From: Streptomyces sp. NBC_00683
GTDB lineage: Bacteria > Actinomycetota > Actinomycetes > Streptomycetales > Streptomycetaceae
DNA length: 64,000 bases
Direction of reading: 5' to 3'
Assembly (NCBI RefSeq): GCF_036226745.1
Contig: NZ_CP109013.1
Coordinates: forward strand, 3,968,001 to 4,032,000
Position numbers and translations under genes: made by a program. The number at the start of each line of letters is the position of its first letter. Position 1 is the stretch's first letter. This document shows, piece by piece, positions 8,117-15,893 of this stretch. The notes beneath the pieces were generated by a model, which searched no databases, was not told the DNA's origin, and was given only the letters and a program-made list of their open reading frames with translations.

Positions 8117-8228
8117 ACTTTGGGGCGAGCCTCTAAGATCATGGCCCCAACGTCGTGCTTTAACGGGCAGGTCCACAGACTGCCCGACTCGCCGGAAGCT
8201 TACGGGGCCATGATCACTCGCCCCAAAG
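8117..8228. repeat. Large imperfect stem-loop with nested hairpin
   Basis: CTTTGGGGCGAG (8118-8129) pairs with 8217-8228 and GATCATGGCCCC (8137-8148) pairs with 8204-8215. A nested hairpin GGGCAG/CTGCCC (8165-8185) sits in the loop. The pairing is perfect over 24 bp with one asymmetric bulge of 7 versus 1 nt. A rolling-circle single-strand origin or a structured RNA are both plausible. Part of the right arm recurs at 17,161-17,207. Confidence 0.75.
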
Positions 8229-8246
8229 CAGCTCCAGCCCAAAGCC
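8200..8246 (-). repeat. 47-bp repeat, left copy (inverted)
   Basis: The reverse complement of this segment matches 17161-17207 at 41 of 47 positions, including an exact 16-mer GATCATGGCCCCGTAA. A shorter related segment occurs at 8118-8148. The two 47-bp copies face each other across the 8.9-kb cargo. Confidence 0.8.
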
Positions 8247-8247
8247 G

Positions 8248-9534
8248 TTACGCCGACCTTCGGACGAAAGTAATCACACTTTCGGCGACCTGCGATTTCT
8301 TATATTCTCGCGCTGAACTATTCAAGGTAGTCAGAGTCCGCTTGACGGGGAACCGTTCCATACGAACAAGGTCCCAACCGCGAATGCGAGCCTCGTCCAC
8401 GCAAATATCCGCCAGGGGAACGTGCTCATCTTTGTAATAGGAGTCCTGAACAACCATGCAGAGACTCCCGCCATCCCGTACAACTCGAGTCATTTCATCG
8501 AAACCTGAAGAGAGATCACGCAGATATTGCAATGTCTGCTTCAGGTAATACCCGCTCGACGCTTTACTGCTATGCGAAGAAACGCGCTTAATCAGATCCT
8601 CAGCCACCACGCCCGGCACAAACTTGTGGTTTACATTGTTTCGAATAAGCGTGGTTCCCATGAGCCCTGCACGCAAATCCCTCCCATTCATGACATCGAC
8701 TCCCAGAACAGCAAGCTCCCGGGAATAAGCGATGCCATAATCAATGCGCGTCAGGTACGGGGGAGAAGTTAGGATTAGATCAATCGAACTGTCCCTTATT
8801 GGCAAACGATCCGATGATGCGGTGACAAGTGTGGTTGCACCAGGGCCGAAGGGGGACGACTGTAGCCGATCAATGAGGTAGTCCTGTTCCGCGACGACCA
8901 AATCGTCCAAGTCTACCGGTGCGATGTCTACCAAATCATCAGATGACCGAGCTCGTTTGACCCAGGTTGGATTAGAACCTTCAAACTGCTTGGTGACCAC
9001 GCGGACAACGCGAAATAGACTCGTCAGTCCAACAGCACGCGCCTCGATCGATTCTCGACTGAGGCTGCTAGTCCACTCCCTCATCCGCTGAATTGTGGCA
9101 GGCGCGAACCAATTTGATAGCGCATCGTTAGCGCCATAAATCGAGGTGTTTGCACTTCTCTTGGGAGGCAGTGATCGCTCCCCGTGAACACCCACCTGGC
9201 ATCGCAATTGAGCGACCAAGCTGGCTACAGGATTCCTGTCGATTCCAAACGAAGGGTGCCCATCGCATTGTGCAGCCAGCGTTGTAGTACCACTCCCATT
9301 CCAGGGGTCAAGCACCACTTTCGCCGGATCACCAGACGACTGATCGTTTAGTTGCTTACGGGCCCAATCGAAGGCGAAGCCAGCGTAGTAGGGGAAAATG
9401 TCTGCTAGGCCGGCGGTCTCAATGGGGGGCTTCTTAGGCGACAGGATTCGCGACTCGTCGAGAAAGCCGTTTGACACAGGTAGAGGCAGCTGCAGCATTT
9501 CGCTTGACCCGCCCTGTGGGTGACTTCTCTCCAC
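8248..9534 (-). CDS. DNA methyltransferase (N4-cytosine/N6-adenine type)
   Basis: A 428-aa SAM-dependent methylase. Motif I appears as DPWNGSGTT at 76-84 and the catalytic motif as TSPPY at 256-260; the Ser-Pro-Pro-Tyr form is typical of N4-cytosine enzymes. The 170 residues between the motifs may hold part of the target-recognition region. The gene is AT-richer than the backbone. The frame opens at GTG 9534 behind GAAGAGG; an ATG at 9498 is an alternative. It lies 64 AT-rich nt after the HEPN gene on the same strand and probably protects host DNA in a defence cassette. Confidence 0.88.
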   Translation of the reverse strand: MERSHPQGGSSEMLQLPLPVSNGFLDESRILSPKKPPIETAGLADIFPYYAGFAFDWARKQLNDQSSGDPAKVVLDPWNGSGTTTLAAQCDGHPSFGIDRNPVASLVAQLRCQVGVHGERSLPPKRSANTSIYGANDALSNWFAPATIQRMREWTSSLSRESIEARAVGLTSLFRVVRVVTKQFEGSNPTWVKRARSSDDLVDIAPVDLDDLVVAEQDYLIDRLQSSPFGPGATTLVTASSDRLPIRDSSIDLILTSPPYLTRIDYGIAYSRELAVLGVDVMNGRDLRAGLMGTTLIRNNVNHKFVPGVVAEDLIKRVSSHSSKASSGYYLKQTLQYLRDLSSGFDEMTRVVRDGGSLCMVVQDSYYKDEHVPLADICVDEARIRGWDLVRMERFPVKRTLTTLNSSAREYKKSQVAESVITFVRRSA

Positions 9535-9598
9535 GGCCTCTTCTCGCTTACTCGAAATAATTAATTACTTAATTGTACAGCACGCCTAGTCAGCGTGA

Positions 9599-10300
9599 TT
9601 ATGGGGTCGCCGGTTTTCTATCCTCCAGCCAATACCACACCCCAAGATGGAAATGCTGGATCAGGTCACTTAGTCGAGAAATCATTTGACGGAGATCAGC
9701 ACCCCTCTTGCTTCTGCCGATGACTACCGGATCCTCAGTCCAATGAGCAACATTATTCCTTTTGCTCTTGATTTCCTTGAGAAGCAAAGAATCATTGGGA
9801 TCGTTCTTCCAGTCACCCGGGAGCCCCAAAATCATCCACAACGCCTGAAAGTGCTTTTCGCCAATCGTTTGCCCATCCGCTAGTTTGAAAAGGTCGCCAA
9901 AGTCTAGGACTGGGCGAGAATCCTGCCCATGCGCTAGAACCGTTCGCACTATCCCCGCTCGTTCTATCAGCGAGGAAACGTTGTCGTTTCCGCACTTACG
10001 GAACGTCGCTGAATCCATGGCAGAAACCAGGGAGGCCGGCAGATGTCGTCGTTCGATGCCGAGGCCTACCACGTCAGCAGCAAGGGCTGCAGGAAGCTGC
10101 CGCATTAGGTCTTCAAGGACCCCTCCCATAACGACGTACGAAAGAGCTCTGCTTATTGCAATGAAGCCGTCGTGGTCAAACTTCGTAGACCCTTGTGGGC
10201 TCGACCCATTTGCGCGATCCAGCGAATCCAAGCGTCGACGTTCGCGATCAAGTTGTTCAACCGCACTCTCGAACACCGCGCTTATCGTAAGGACCATCAT
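9599..10300 (-). CDS. HEPN-domain protein (MAE_28990/MAE_18760-like)
   Basis: A 233-aa largely helical protein with an Rx4H motif RNNVAH at residues 181-186, the signature of HEPN ribonucleases. Its length and the N-terminal MVLTISAVFESAVEQL region recall the MAE_28990/MAE_18760 HEPN-like family, which often accompanies DUF262 proteins. The ATG at 10300 starts one base after the DUF262 stop (TGACATG). A longer frame reaches 10381 inside the DUF262 gene. A role as the toxic effector of a defence cassette is inferred. Confidence 0.72.
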   Translation of the reverse strand: MMVLTISAVFESAVEQLDRERRRLDSLDRANGSSPQGSTKFDHDGFIAISRALSYVVMGGVLEDLMRQLPAALAADVVGLGIERRHLPASLVSAMDSATFRKCGNDNVSSLIERAGIVRTVLAHGQDSRPVLDFGDLFKLADGQTIGEKHFQALWMILGLPGDWKNDPNDSLLLKEIKSKRNNVAHWTEDPVVIGRSKRGADLRQMISRLSDLIQHFHLGVWYWLEDRKPATP

Positions 10301-10301
10301 G

Positions 10302-11345
10302 TCAGGAGAAGAGTTCCTGTGACCGAAGAATTCTGCCGCGCAGTTTCGGTCGACTATTTGTACCCGAGGTACTAAATCCAACCAACTTCTCGTCGTTCGC
10401 CCATCCCGGTGCAGGAATCTTAGGCTGCTTTCCTTCTTTCAGGATCCGCGCGATCCCAATCAGAACGCCCTCAAGCTGGTTGACTGGCGTCACGGAAACT
10501 CCAGAGCGCGTGAAATGTCCTCCAGTAACCGACCGCAAGTGAGACACAGAATCTAGGAATAGCTTCCTATCTGCTTCGAGATCAGTGTCGTCCGCACGCC
10601 GTTTGATGTATTCGTTCAGAAACCCGATCACATCACCATCAAATTTGTCCATGCCATCCATGTAGGCAAAGAACTTAAGAACGATCTCCTCGGCCGTCCC
10701 GTCCATCTTATTCTTAGGCTGCAGCTTCAGGAGCGACTTGTACTCCTCAGTAACAGCCAACTCTTCAACCAGATTATTGAAAGGGCCACGGAACACACAG
10801 CCACGGATTTCCTGGGGCGACAGTGCAACGGCACCGGCATTCAAGCGCCGAAACAATTCGAATCGAACTTCCGGGTCCGACTTGTCGCTAAGGACTTGAA
10901 CTCGAACATACCGCTTTCCGAGCATCAGCCGGATTGGCATGGGAAGGTCCTTGTAGGACATTCCTGAAAACTTCTTCAGCTGATTAAGTTCAGTCAGCTG
11001 CAGCGGCTTTTCGGCGAACTGAAGTTCTTTGGCGTCCGGTACATCGATTCCATAGAATTTCAGTATGGTTGCCGTTCGCTGCAATCCATCCACCACGTCC
11101 CAAGTGCCGTCTTTATTCGTAGCCACAAAAATGGCCGGGATAGGAAGACCGAGCAACAGGGATTCGATTAGTGCGGATTGTACTGAATCCGGCCAACGGA
11201 ACTTGCGCTGATAGGCTGGCGCAACGCGGATCTCTTCTTCTTCAACCATTCGTACGATTTCGCGAATCGACAGATCGAAGTACTCGGTATCAACGGCGCG
11301 CCGATGAGTATCCAACTCGACCTGAAGCTCGGTAGCGGTGTCCAA
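10302..11345 (-). CDS. DUF262 (GmrSD N-terminal-like) protein
   Basis: A 347-aa protein with the DUF262 hallmarks: YQRKFRW at 45-51 and DGLQR at 86-90, the ParB/Srx-like NTP-binding or nuclease core of type IV restriction enzyme GmrSD. There is no C-terminal HNH (DUF1524) domain, so cleavage would need a partner, perhaps the coupled HEPN protein. The start is TTG 11345, chosen because GAGAGGA lies 7 nt upstream. AT-rich codon use suggests recent arrival. It is the first gene of the three-gene unit. Confidence 0.85.
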   Translation of the reverse strand: MDTATELQVELDTHRRAVDTEYFDLSIREIVRMVEEEEIRVAPAYQRKFRWPDSVQSALIESLLLGLPIPAIFVATNKDGTWDVVDGLQRTATILKFYGIDVPDAKELQFAEKPLQLTELNQLKKFSGMSYKDLPMPIRLMLGKRYVRVQVLSDKSDPEVRFELFRRLNAGAVALSPQEIRGCVFRGPFNNLVEELAVTEEYKSLLKLQPKNKMDGTAEEIVLKFFAYMDGMDKFDGDVIGFLNEYIKRRADDTDLEADRKLFLDSVSHLRSVTGGHFTRSGVSVTPVNQLEGVLIGIARILKEGKQPKIPAPGWANDEKLVGFSTSGTNSRPKLRGRILRSQELFS

Positions 11346-11942
11346 TCGCTTATCCTCTCATATTAGACATTAATAACAATGCACCCAAGTGGCGCATACC
11401 GTTCACTTGCATTCGGTGACGCACATGGTGATCAAAGACATTGTGACCGAGCACGCGGCCAGCGTGAAGCCTTACCGGTGTGCCGTCCCCCCAAGCCTGG
11501 TTCCCCGCCCGTCAAGCCGCTCGTCCTAAGCCCAGGAGAAGGGCGGAAGTCTTCGCACATCCTCCCGATGAGCCGGTAGTTCGACAGGGAGAATGACTGA
11601 AGTGCTCGAGCTGCGTGTCCTCCAGAGCCCCCGGAGACTTCCACTGTCCCGCGTGACGGTGCGCAGGGCGCCTCATACCGCGCACCAGATGAGCACCAGA
11701 AGGCGCGGTAACCAACGGCCAGCTCTGAGTAGGAAACAAGTACCGCCGACAAGTGCTGGACTGCCGTTCTTGCATGTCAGGGGCACTGGAGTGGGCAAGC
11801 CGATCGGTGATTCCCAAGCTCATGGCGCGCGTGGTGGCTTACTGACCGGCGTCTGACGCGGCCTCCCGGATCGACTGATCCAGTACGGGAGATTTGCTCA
11901 ACGCACCAGTTCGCGCCGAGAATCTGTGCCAGCACAGCGCGA
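11346..11942. other. 600-bp gene-poor stretch
   Basis: This holds the promoter region of the DUF262 gene at its left edge, including an AT-rich block just upstream of 11345. Several short frames are open on both strands, but none has a credible ribosome binding site or recognisable sequence. I see no other feature. Confidence 0.5.
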
Positions 11943-11984
11943 CGGGGAGGGGGCCCCGGTTCCGTGCTCGGGCTCCCCTCCCCG
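11943..11984 (-). terminator. Strong hairpin after the GntR operon
   Basis: CGGGGAGGGG (11943-11952) pairs perfectly with CCCCTCCCCG (11975-11984). It lies 33 nt past the stop of the last gene of the overlapping minus-strand operon. No U-run follows, which is common for Streptomyces terminators. Confidence 0.65.
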
Positions 11985-12017
11985 CCTGGTAGAAGGCTGT
12001 CTTCTGCCTGGGTCCAA

Positions 12018-12320
12018 TCAGATTCGGCGGGGCTCGCCCGCCGTCAGGAGATGACCGCGACTGACTGCAACGCTGAGTACATCCTTCAGGGCGCCGGTCA
12101 GAGCGTGGCCCAGGTTGCGAAGTTCAATCGGCTCCGCGTCTTCGTCGGCGAGGCTTTCCGATGCCATCTCCAGGAGTTCGGCCGCCGTGCCGAGTTGAAC
12201 CGCTTCGACGTTGTCCGCCAGGCGGGACATGTAGCCACCCGGGTCATCCGTGCTCAGGTAGCAGGGCTTGCCCTCCGGGCCCGACCACGGGAGAAGCCGC
12301 AGTTCGTTCGGTGCCGTCAT
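12018..12320 (-). CDS. Unknown 100-aa protein, end of GntR operon
   Basis: The protein is acidic and probably helical in its middle (RLADNVEAVQLGTAAELLEMASESLADED). It begins with MTAPNELRLLPWSGPEGKPCYLS, which looks like a beta-rich N-terminus. The ATG at 12320 overlaps the stop of the GntR gene (ATGA), so the two are translationally coupled. I do not recognise a family. Similar small genes after GntR regulators are frequent in Streptomyces. Confidence 0.7.
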   Translation of the reverse strand: MTAPNELRLLPWSGPEGKPCYLSTDDPGGYMSRLADNVEAVQLGTAAELLEMASESLADEDAEPIELRNLGHALTGALKDVLSVAVSRGHLLTAGEPRRI

Positions 12321-13060
12321 CCTTGGGTCTGCCTCTCGTCAAGCACGTGGTGGGCGGTGAAAACGGCGTCGACGCGGTCTCCTGGGAAAGCCAGGAGTGC
12401 CGCCTCAATAACGCGGCCGGTGGAGTCGGTGGCGATACGAGTGATCGCGAGGACTGCCGCGGTAGATCCAATCCGGAGGGCCGAGGCTTCGTCCGGGGTG
12501 GGGGATCGAGCGCAGACCGTCTCTCGGACGGTGGCCGGCGACGGGCCGAGGACGGCGAATCTCGTGATCGCTTCCCGGCACGTGGAGCCGTCGTCGAGCA
12601 CTTCGGCCGGGGCCAGGTCGCGCGGGATGTAGATGCGGGCCAGGCCGTGCGGAGACCCTTGTTCGAGGCTGAGACAGAAGTACTCTGTGAGGGGACTGCC
12701 CGTTGGCACCTTCAGCAACGTCGTCAGGTGCACGGAGGCCGGAACCGTGGTGCTGCGAACCGTGACGCGCAACGTTGGCTCAGCGGCGGTCCAGGGGTCC
12801 AGCGTGCCCCAGCCGCCGACGTACATGATCTTGCGGCGAGGGCGACGGACGTAGTTCCCCTTGCCCTGGATCTTCTCGATGAGCCCTTCGCCCTGGAGTA
12901 TGGCGAGGGCACGTCGCAGGGTCACTGTGCTGACCTTGAACCGGTCGGCCAGGCAGACTTCGGACGGTAGGCGCTCGCCAAACTTGATGCGGCCCGTCGT
13001 GATCTGGTGGCGAAGGTCGTCGGCGATGTCGTGGTGACGCGAGGGCACGGCGCCGGTCAC
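12317..13060 (-). CDS. GntR-family regulator with UTRA-like domain
   Basis: A 247-aa regulator: winged helix at about 10-75 (IADDLRHQITTGRIKFG, then VSTVTLRRALAILQGEGL and KIQGKGNYV), then a UTRA-type ligand domain ending with DRVDAVFTAHHVL. The GTG at 13060 overlaps the upstream stop and has AGAAGG before it; the frame extends further upstream through neighbouring genes. The DNA-binding helix differs from the KorSA-like protein, so it probably has other targets. It sits within an operon of very small genes. Confidence 0.85.
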   Translation of the reverse strand: MTGAVPSRHHDIADDLRHQITTGRIKFGERLPSEVCLADRFKVSTVTLRRALAILQGEGLIEKIQGKGNYVRRPRRKIMYVGGWGTLDPWTAAEPTLRVTVRSTTVPASVHLTTLLKVPTGSPLTEYFCLSLEQGSPHGLARIYIPRDLAPAEVLDDGSTCREAITRFAVLGPSPATVRETVCARSPTPDEASALRIGSTAAVLAITRIATDSTGRVIEAALLAFPGDRVDAVFTAHHVLDERQTQG

Positions 13061-13281
13061 CGCCTTCTCAGCAGGCGCAGGGCGACGAGCCGGGTACGCG
13101 TGTGTATGACCAGCAGCTCCCCCGACTCGAAGACCAGTTGCTTGGACCCCTGCGGGAGCTGGAAAAGGTCTCTCACCCGGCAAGCTTGGCCGCCGAGTTG
13201 GATGATGTCGCCGCGCTGCACCGTGGCCGCGGTGACCTCGACGGGGGACACCAGCGCACAGCCTGGGGCTCGGCCCCTCAC
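13057..13281 (-). CDS. Unknown 74-aa beta-rich protein
   Basis: The frame starts at GTG 13281, overlapping the preceding stop (GTGA), and ends overlapping the GntR start in the same way. It has a compact pattern GDIIQLGGQACRVRD followed by GSKQLVFESGELLVI, suggesting a small beta barrel. No function can be assigned. Confidence 0.65.
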   Translation of the reverse strand: MRGRAPGCALVSPVEVTAATVQRGDIIQLGGQACRVRDLFQLPQGSKQLVFESGELLVIHTRTRLVALRLLRRR

Positions 13282-13481
13282 GCCGCGACCTCCATAGACA
13301 CATACGGGTCGGGGGTCGAGTGGCACGGGCAGTCGCACACCTCGTAGATCACCGGTACGGCGGTCGGCGCCACGGTCGGGGAGGACTCGATACAGGAGTG
13401 GTGCGTGCCGATCCTGCACGCGATCGAGCGGTAGGGGACGGAAGCGGTGTCCGTGGGGTGCGGCTGTCGACGAGGAGGCAT
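13278..13481 (-). CDS. Unknown 67-aa His/Cys-containing protein
   Basis: The protein contains CRIGTHHSC and VCDCPCHSTPD, a set of Cys and His that could form a small metal-binding site. Its ATG overlaps the previous stop (TGATG) and GGGGG precedes it. It belongs to the overlapping GntR operon. No family recognised. Confidence 0.65.
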   Translation of the reverse strand: MPPRRQPHPTDTASVPYRSIACRIGTHHSCIESSPTVAPTAVPVIYEVCDCPCHSTPDPYVSMEVAA

Positions 13482-13792
13482 CAGCGAACCCCCGCAAGGG
13501 CCGACCAGGCGTCAGCCGACAGATGAGGGGCAACGACCACCGCGCGTGTCCGTACACGCTCTTCCCACGCCAGCAGGTACGGACGCACAAGCGCGACGTC
13601 CTCACCCCTCAGCGGGTAAGGGTGGACCGCGCCGGCCGAAGCCCGCCCCAGGGCGACGGTCGAAGCGTCAGCGGGTGCGAAGACGGGGCGAGCGGCCAGC
13701 GGCCGGGAGGGCGTTAAGGGGCGGCGATGCCGACCCTTCGAGAAGTACCGCTCTCTGGTGAGCGAGGCGGCACGGCGGATACGGTTGAGCAT
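13481..13792 (-). CDS. Unknown 103-aa basic protein
   Basis: An Arg-rich N-terminus (MLNRIRRAASLTRERYFSKG) is followed by a proline-rich linker and a C-terminal segment that could fold (GEDVALVRPYLLAWEERVR). AGGAG lies upstream of the ATG. The stop overlaps the next start by one base. Function unknown. Confidence 0.65.
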   Translation of the reverse strand: MLNRIRRAASLTRERYFSKGRHRRPLTPSRPLAARPVFAPADASTVALGRASAGAVHPYPLRGEDVALVRPYLLAWEERVRTRAVVVAPHLSADAWSALAGVR

Positions 13793-13804
13793 GCTGTTCA
13801 GCTC

Positions 13805-14110
13805 CTATCGCTGATAGCCCGGTCCCCCGGCATCGCCCGTCGTGGGGACCGTTTTGCGTACAGCCGCCCATAGGGTGCGGCCGTTCAAACTGGTGGCCAG
13901 GAGTCCGAATCGATCGGCCTCAGCTACCACGTCCAGGACCTCCCGCCATGACTCAGCGGAGAGCGTTTCCGGTACTTCCGCCTCGACCGTCGTGAACCGC
14001 GTGTGCTCCTCCACGCGCGTGGGGAGCCCGATGGCGGATAGTCGGGCGGCGATGGCCGCCGCGGTTACTCCCGAAGCGGGCACAGGGCAGCCTCCGTCAC
14101 CAGCGATCAC
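13805..14110 (-). CDS. Unknown ~100-aa protein, first gene of GntR operon
   Basis: The frame opens at GTG 14110, directly inside the CTAG-palindrome promoter region and without a ribosome binding site, so a leaderless message is likely. The middle (SAESWREVLDVVAEADRFGLLATSLNGRTLWAAVRK at about 52-86) has an alpha/beta appearance. It is divergent from the GntR gene at 14162. Function unknown; an internal GTG start is possible. Confidence 0.62.
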   Translation of the reverse strand: MIAGDGGCPVPASGVTAAAIAARLSAIGLPTRVEEHTRFTTVEAEVPETLSAESWREVLDVVAEADRFGLLATSLNGRTLWAAVRKTVPTTGDAGGPGYQR

Positions 14111-14121
14111 TTTCAGTGAAG

Positions 14122-14152
14122 CTAGTTAACTAGATTAGGGCTAGTGGACTAG
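14122..14152. promoter_or_regulatory. Paired CTAG palindromes between divergent genes
   Basis: CTAGTTAACTAG (14122-14133) is a perfect 12-bp palindrome and CTAGTGGACTAG (14141-14152) is a near copy. Centre-to-centre spacing is 19 bp. They lie between the divergent starts at 14110 and 14162, the expected position for operators of the GntR protein encoded at 14162. Confidence 0.75.
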
Positions 14153-14161
14153 ATTTTCCAT

Positions 14162-14917
14162 ATGTCTGAGCAACCGCCGTATCTCCGCATCGCCGACGAA
14201 CTCCGGCGGCGCATCGCGGAGCACGTCTGGGGACCGGGGGACCGCCTCCCCTCTCGCGCGCAGATCGGCCAGGAGTGCGGCGTGGGTGAGAACGTGGTGC
14301 GCCGGGCACAGGAGTTGCTGATCTCTCAGGGAGTGTTGGAGGGCCGAGCCGGATCGGGCACGTACGTCGCCGAAGCCCGGCAACGAGTTCGAGTTGTGCG
14401 GTCGTCTGCACGCGAACAGCCCGTGGCGTCCCCGTTCCGCCAGGACATGAAGGCTCTCGGCAGGCAGAGCGACTGGGAGAGCCGGACCGAGGCGAAGGTG
14501 CCGGCCCCGACGGAGATCGCCACGCGGCTGGGGATCGCTGAGGGCGAGTTGTGCGTGCGGACGACGTACGAGTTCCTAGCGGACGGCAGGCCGGTGCAGC
14601 TGTCGACGAGTTGGGAACCCTACGACCTCACTGCCGGCACACTCGTCGTCCTCCCCGAGGGAGGGCCACACGCCGGGGCAGGTGTCGTGAACCGCATGGC
14701 CGTGATCGGAGTGACCGTCAGCCATGCGGTGGAGCAGCCGGAGCCACGGCAGGCGACCACCGAGGAAGCGTCGCTACTCGGCATCCAGAAGGCCGCGCTC
14801 GTCACGCACATCCGGCGGACGTACTACAGCGACCAAGGCCGACCCGTGGAGACGGCGGACATCGTGGTGCCCGCAGCGCACTGCGAGATCGTCTACGAGA
14901 TCCCGATCAGCCGTTAG
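14162..14917 (+). CDS. GntR-family regulator with UTRA domain
   Basis: A 251-aa regulator with an N-terminal GntR winged helix (about 5-70: LRIADELRRRIAEHVWGPG, then PSRAQIGQECGVGENVVRRAQ and GRAGSGTYVA) and a C-terminal UTRA domain (from about 85, including RTTYEFLADGRPVQLSTSW and DIVVPAAHCEIVYEIPI). No ribosome binding site precedes the ATG, suggesting a leaderless transcript. It probably controls itself and the divergent small-gene operon through the CTAG palindromes. Confidence 0.88.
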   Translation: MSEQPPYLRIADELRRRIAEHVWGPGDRLPSRAQIGQECGVGENVVRRAQELLISQGVLEGRAGSGTYVAEARQRVRVVRSSAREQPVASPFRQDMKALGRQSDWESRTEAKVPAPTEIATRLGIAEGELCVRTTYEFLADGRPVQLSTSWEPYDLTAGTLVVLPEGGPHAGAGVVNRMAVIGVTVSHAVEQPEPRQATTEEASLLGIQKAALVTHIRRTYYSDQGRPVETADIVVPAAHCEIVYEIPISR

Positions 14918-15353
14918 CGGGCGCACAACTCACAGCCCCGTTGCATCAGGTTTCGGAGAGCTTCGCTGAATCCGTACCCAAGGCGGCGCAGCTCTCGCAT
15001 CGTGCACGTGTCGCCCATATTCGTGAACCGCAGCCAGCCAGTCTGCCAGCACCGTTCCTAGCCCGAACCCACTACGTCCTTCCGGCGTGCTGGTTGGCGG
15101 GCTCCCACCAAAGCATCCCGTCTCGTGCTGTCGACTGGGCACTTCCGTAGGTATGCAGGGGAGCAAGGCCAGCTCACTGAAGCTTGACCAGCGACGGTCA
15201 GAGTTGGCTACCACTACGGCAGAAGTGCTCATGTCACGATCAGCTTCGCCGACCAGCCTTCAAGCCATGTGCTCAGTGGGTACTGTCGTGCGGTGGCGTA
15301 ACGACCGGCAGAAAATAGGGACTTAGAGGCGTGACCAGGCGAGGGTGCAGAGC
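14918..15353. other. Gene-poor stretch between GntR and nuclease genes
   Basis: No gene is supported here. A minus-strand frame at 14930-15232 contains a WLAAVHEYGRHVHDARAA segment that could be a gene remnant, but it has no clear start signal. The promoter of the DUF4365 gene should lie in the last 100 bases. Confidence 0.45.
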
Positions 15354-15893
15354 GTGAGCAAGGAGGGCCTTCGCCGCCTTGGTCTGCCGGAAAGCGCGCT
15401 CAAGGAACGCGTCAGCTACTTGACGTTGGGCCTCCTGGCTACCGGCGCGGGCTGCTTCCTCAGCGATCCTCAGCTGGACTACGAGTGCCTAGACGTGACG
15501 ATCCTTGGATCCGGCCCGCATCAGCGCAGACGTCCCCGCTTCGATGTGCAGATCAAGGCGAGCAGTGTTGGCGGCGCAGTCCGGGCCTTGGCCGGCGGTG
15601 ACTTTGCGATCTCGCTACCACGTGATCAATACGAGAACCTGCGGGCCCCTGCCTTCCTGCCGATCAAGTTCGTGGCACACATCTTCCCGCGGGGCACCGA
15701 CATCCCTCAGGTTATGACCGACGGCGATCGCATGGTGCTCGATGGCATCATGCTTAGGTCCGACCCTCATGACTGGCGCCCGCTGCCCTCCGGGCAAGAG
15801 TCCGGGACGGTGCATCTCCGGCGCGAGGATGTATTCGACAGCGAATACATCCAGAGCGAAATCAAGATTCTGGGTGATGGAGGTGGGCGATGA
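15354..15893 (+). CDS. DUF4365-type PD-(D/E)XK nuclease-like protein
   Basis: A 179-aa protein. Residues 42-47 (DYECLD) and FDVQIKAS at 63-70 form a D/E...D-x-QxK pattern typical of PD-(D/E)XK nucleases of the DUF4365 kind. The C-terminal half (DQYENLRAP, FLPIKFVAHIF) fits the rest of that fold. The GTG at 15354 is used, with GAGG about 9 nt upstream; an in-frame GTG at 15345 would abut that site. Its stop overlaps the next ATG by 4 nt (ATGA), so the two products are probably made together. Confidence 0.75.
   Translation: MSKEGLRRLGLPESALKERVSYLTLGLLATGAGCFLSDPQLDYECLDVTILGSGPHQRRRPRFDVQIKASSVGGAVRALAGGDFAISLPRDQYENLRAPAFLPIKFVAHIFPRGTDIPQVMTDGDRMVLDGIMLRSDPHDWRPLPSGQESGTVHLRREDVFDSEYIQSEIKILGDGGGR

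Noticed and set aside
7937..8250. CRISPR or tandem repeat array near the hairpins
   Set aside because: The repeats are inverted rather than evenly spaced direct copies, and there are no spacers.
11379..11856. Several short frames in the 600-bp gap after DUF262
   Set aside because: Composition and lack of start signals do not support a gene on either strand.
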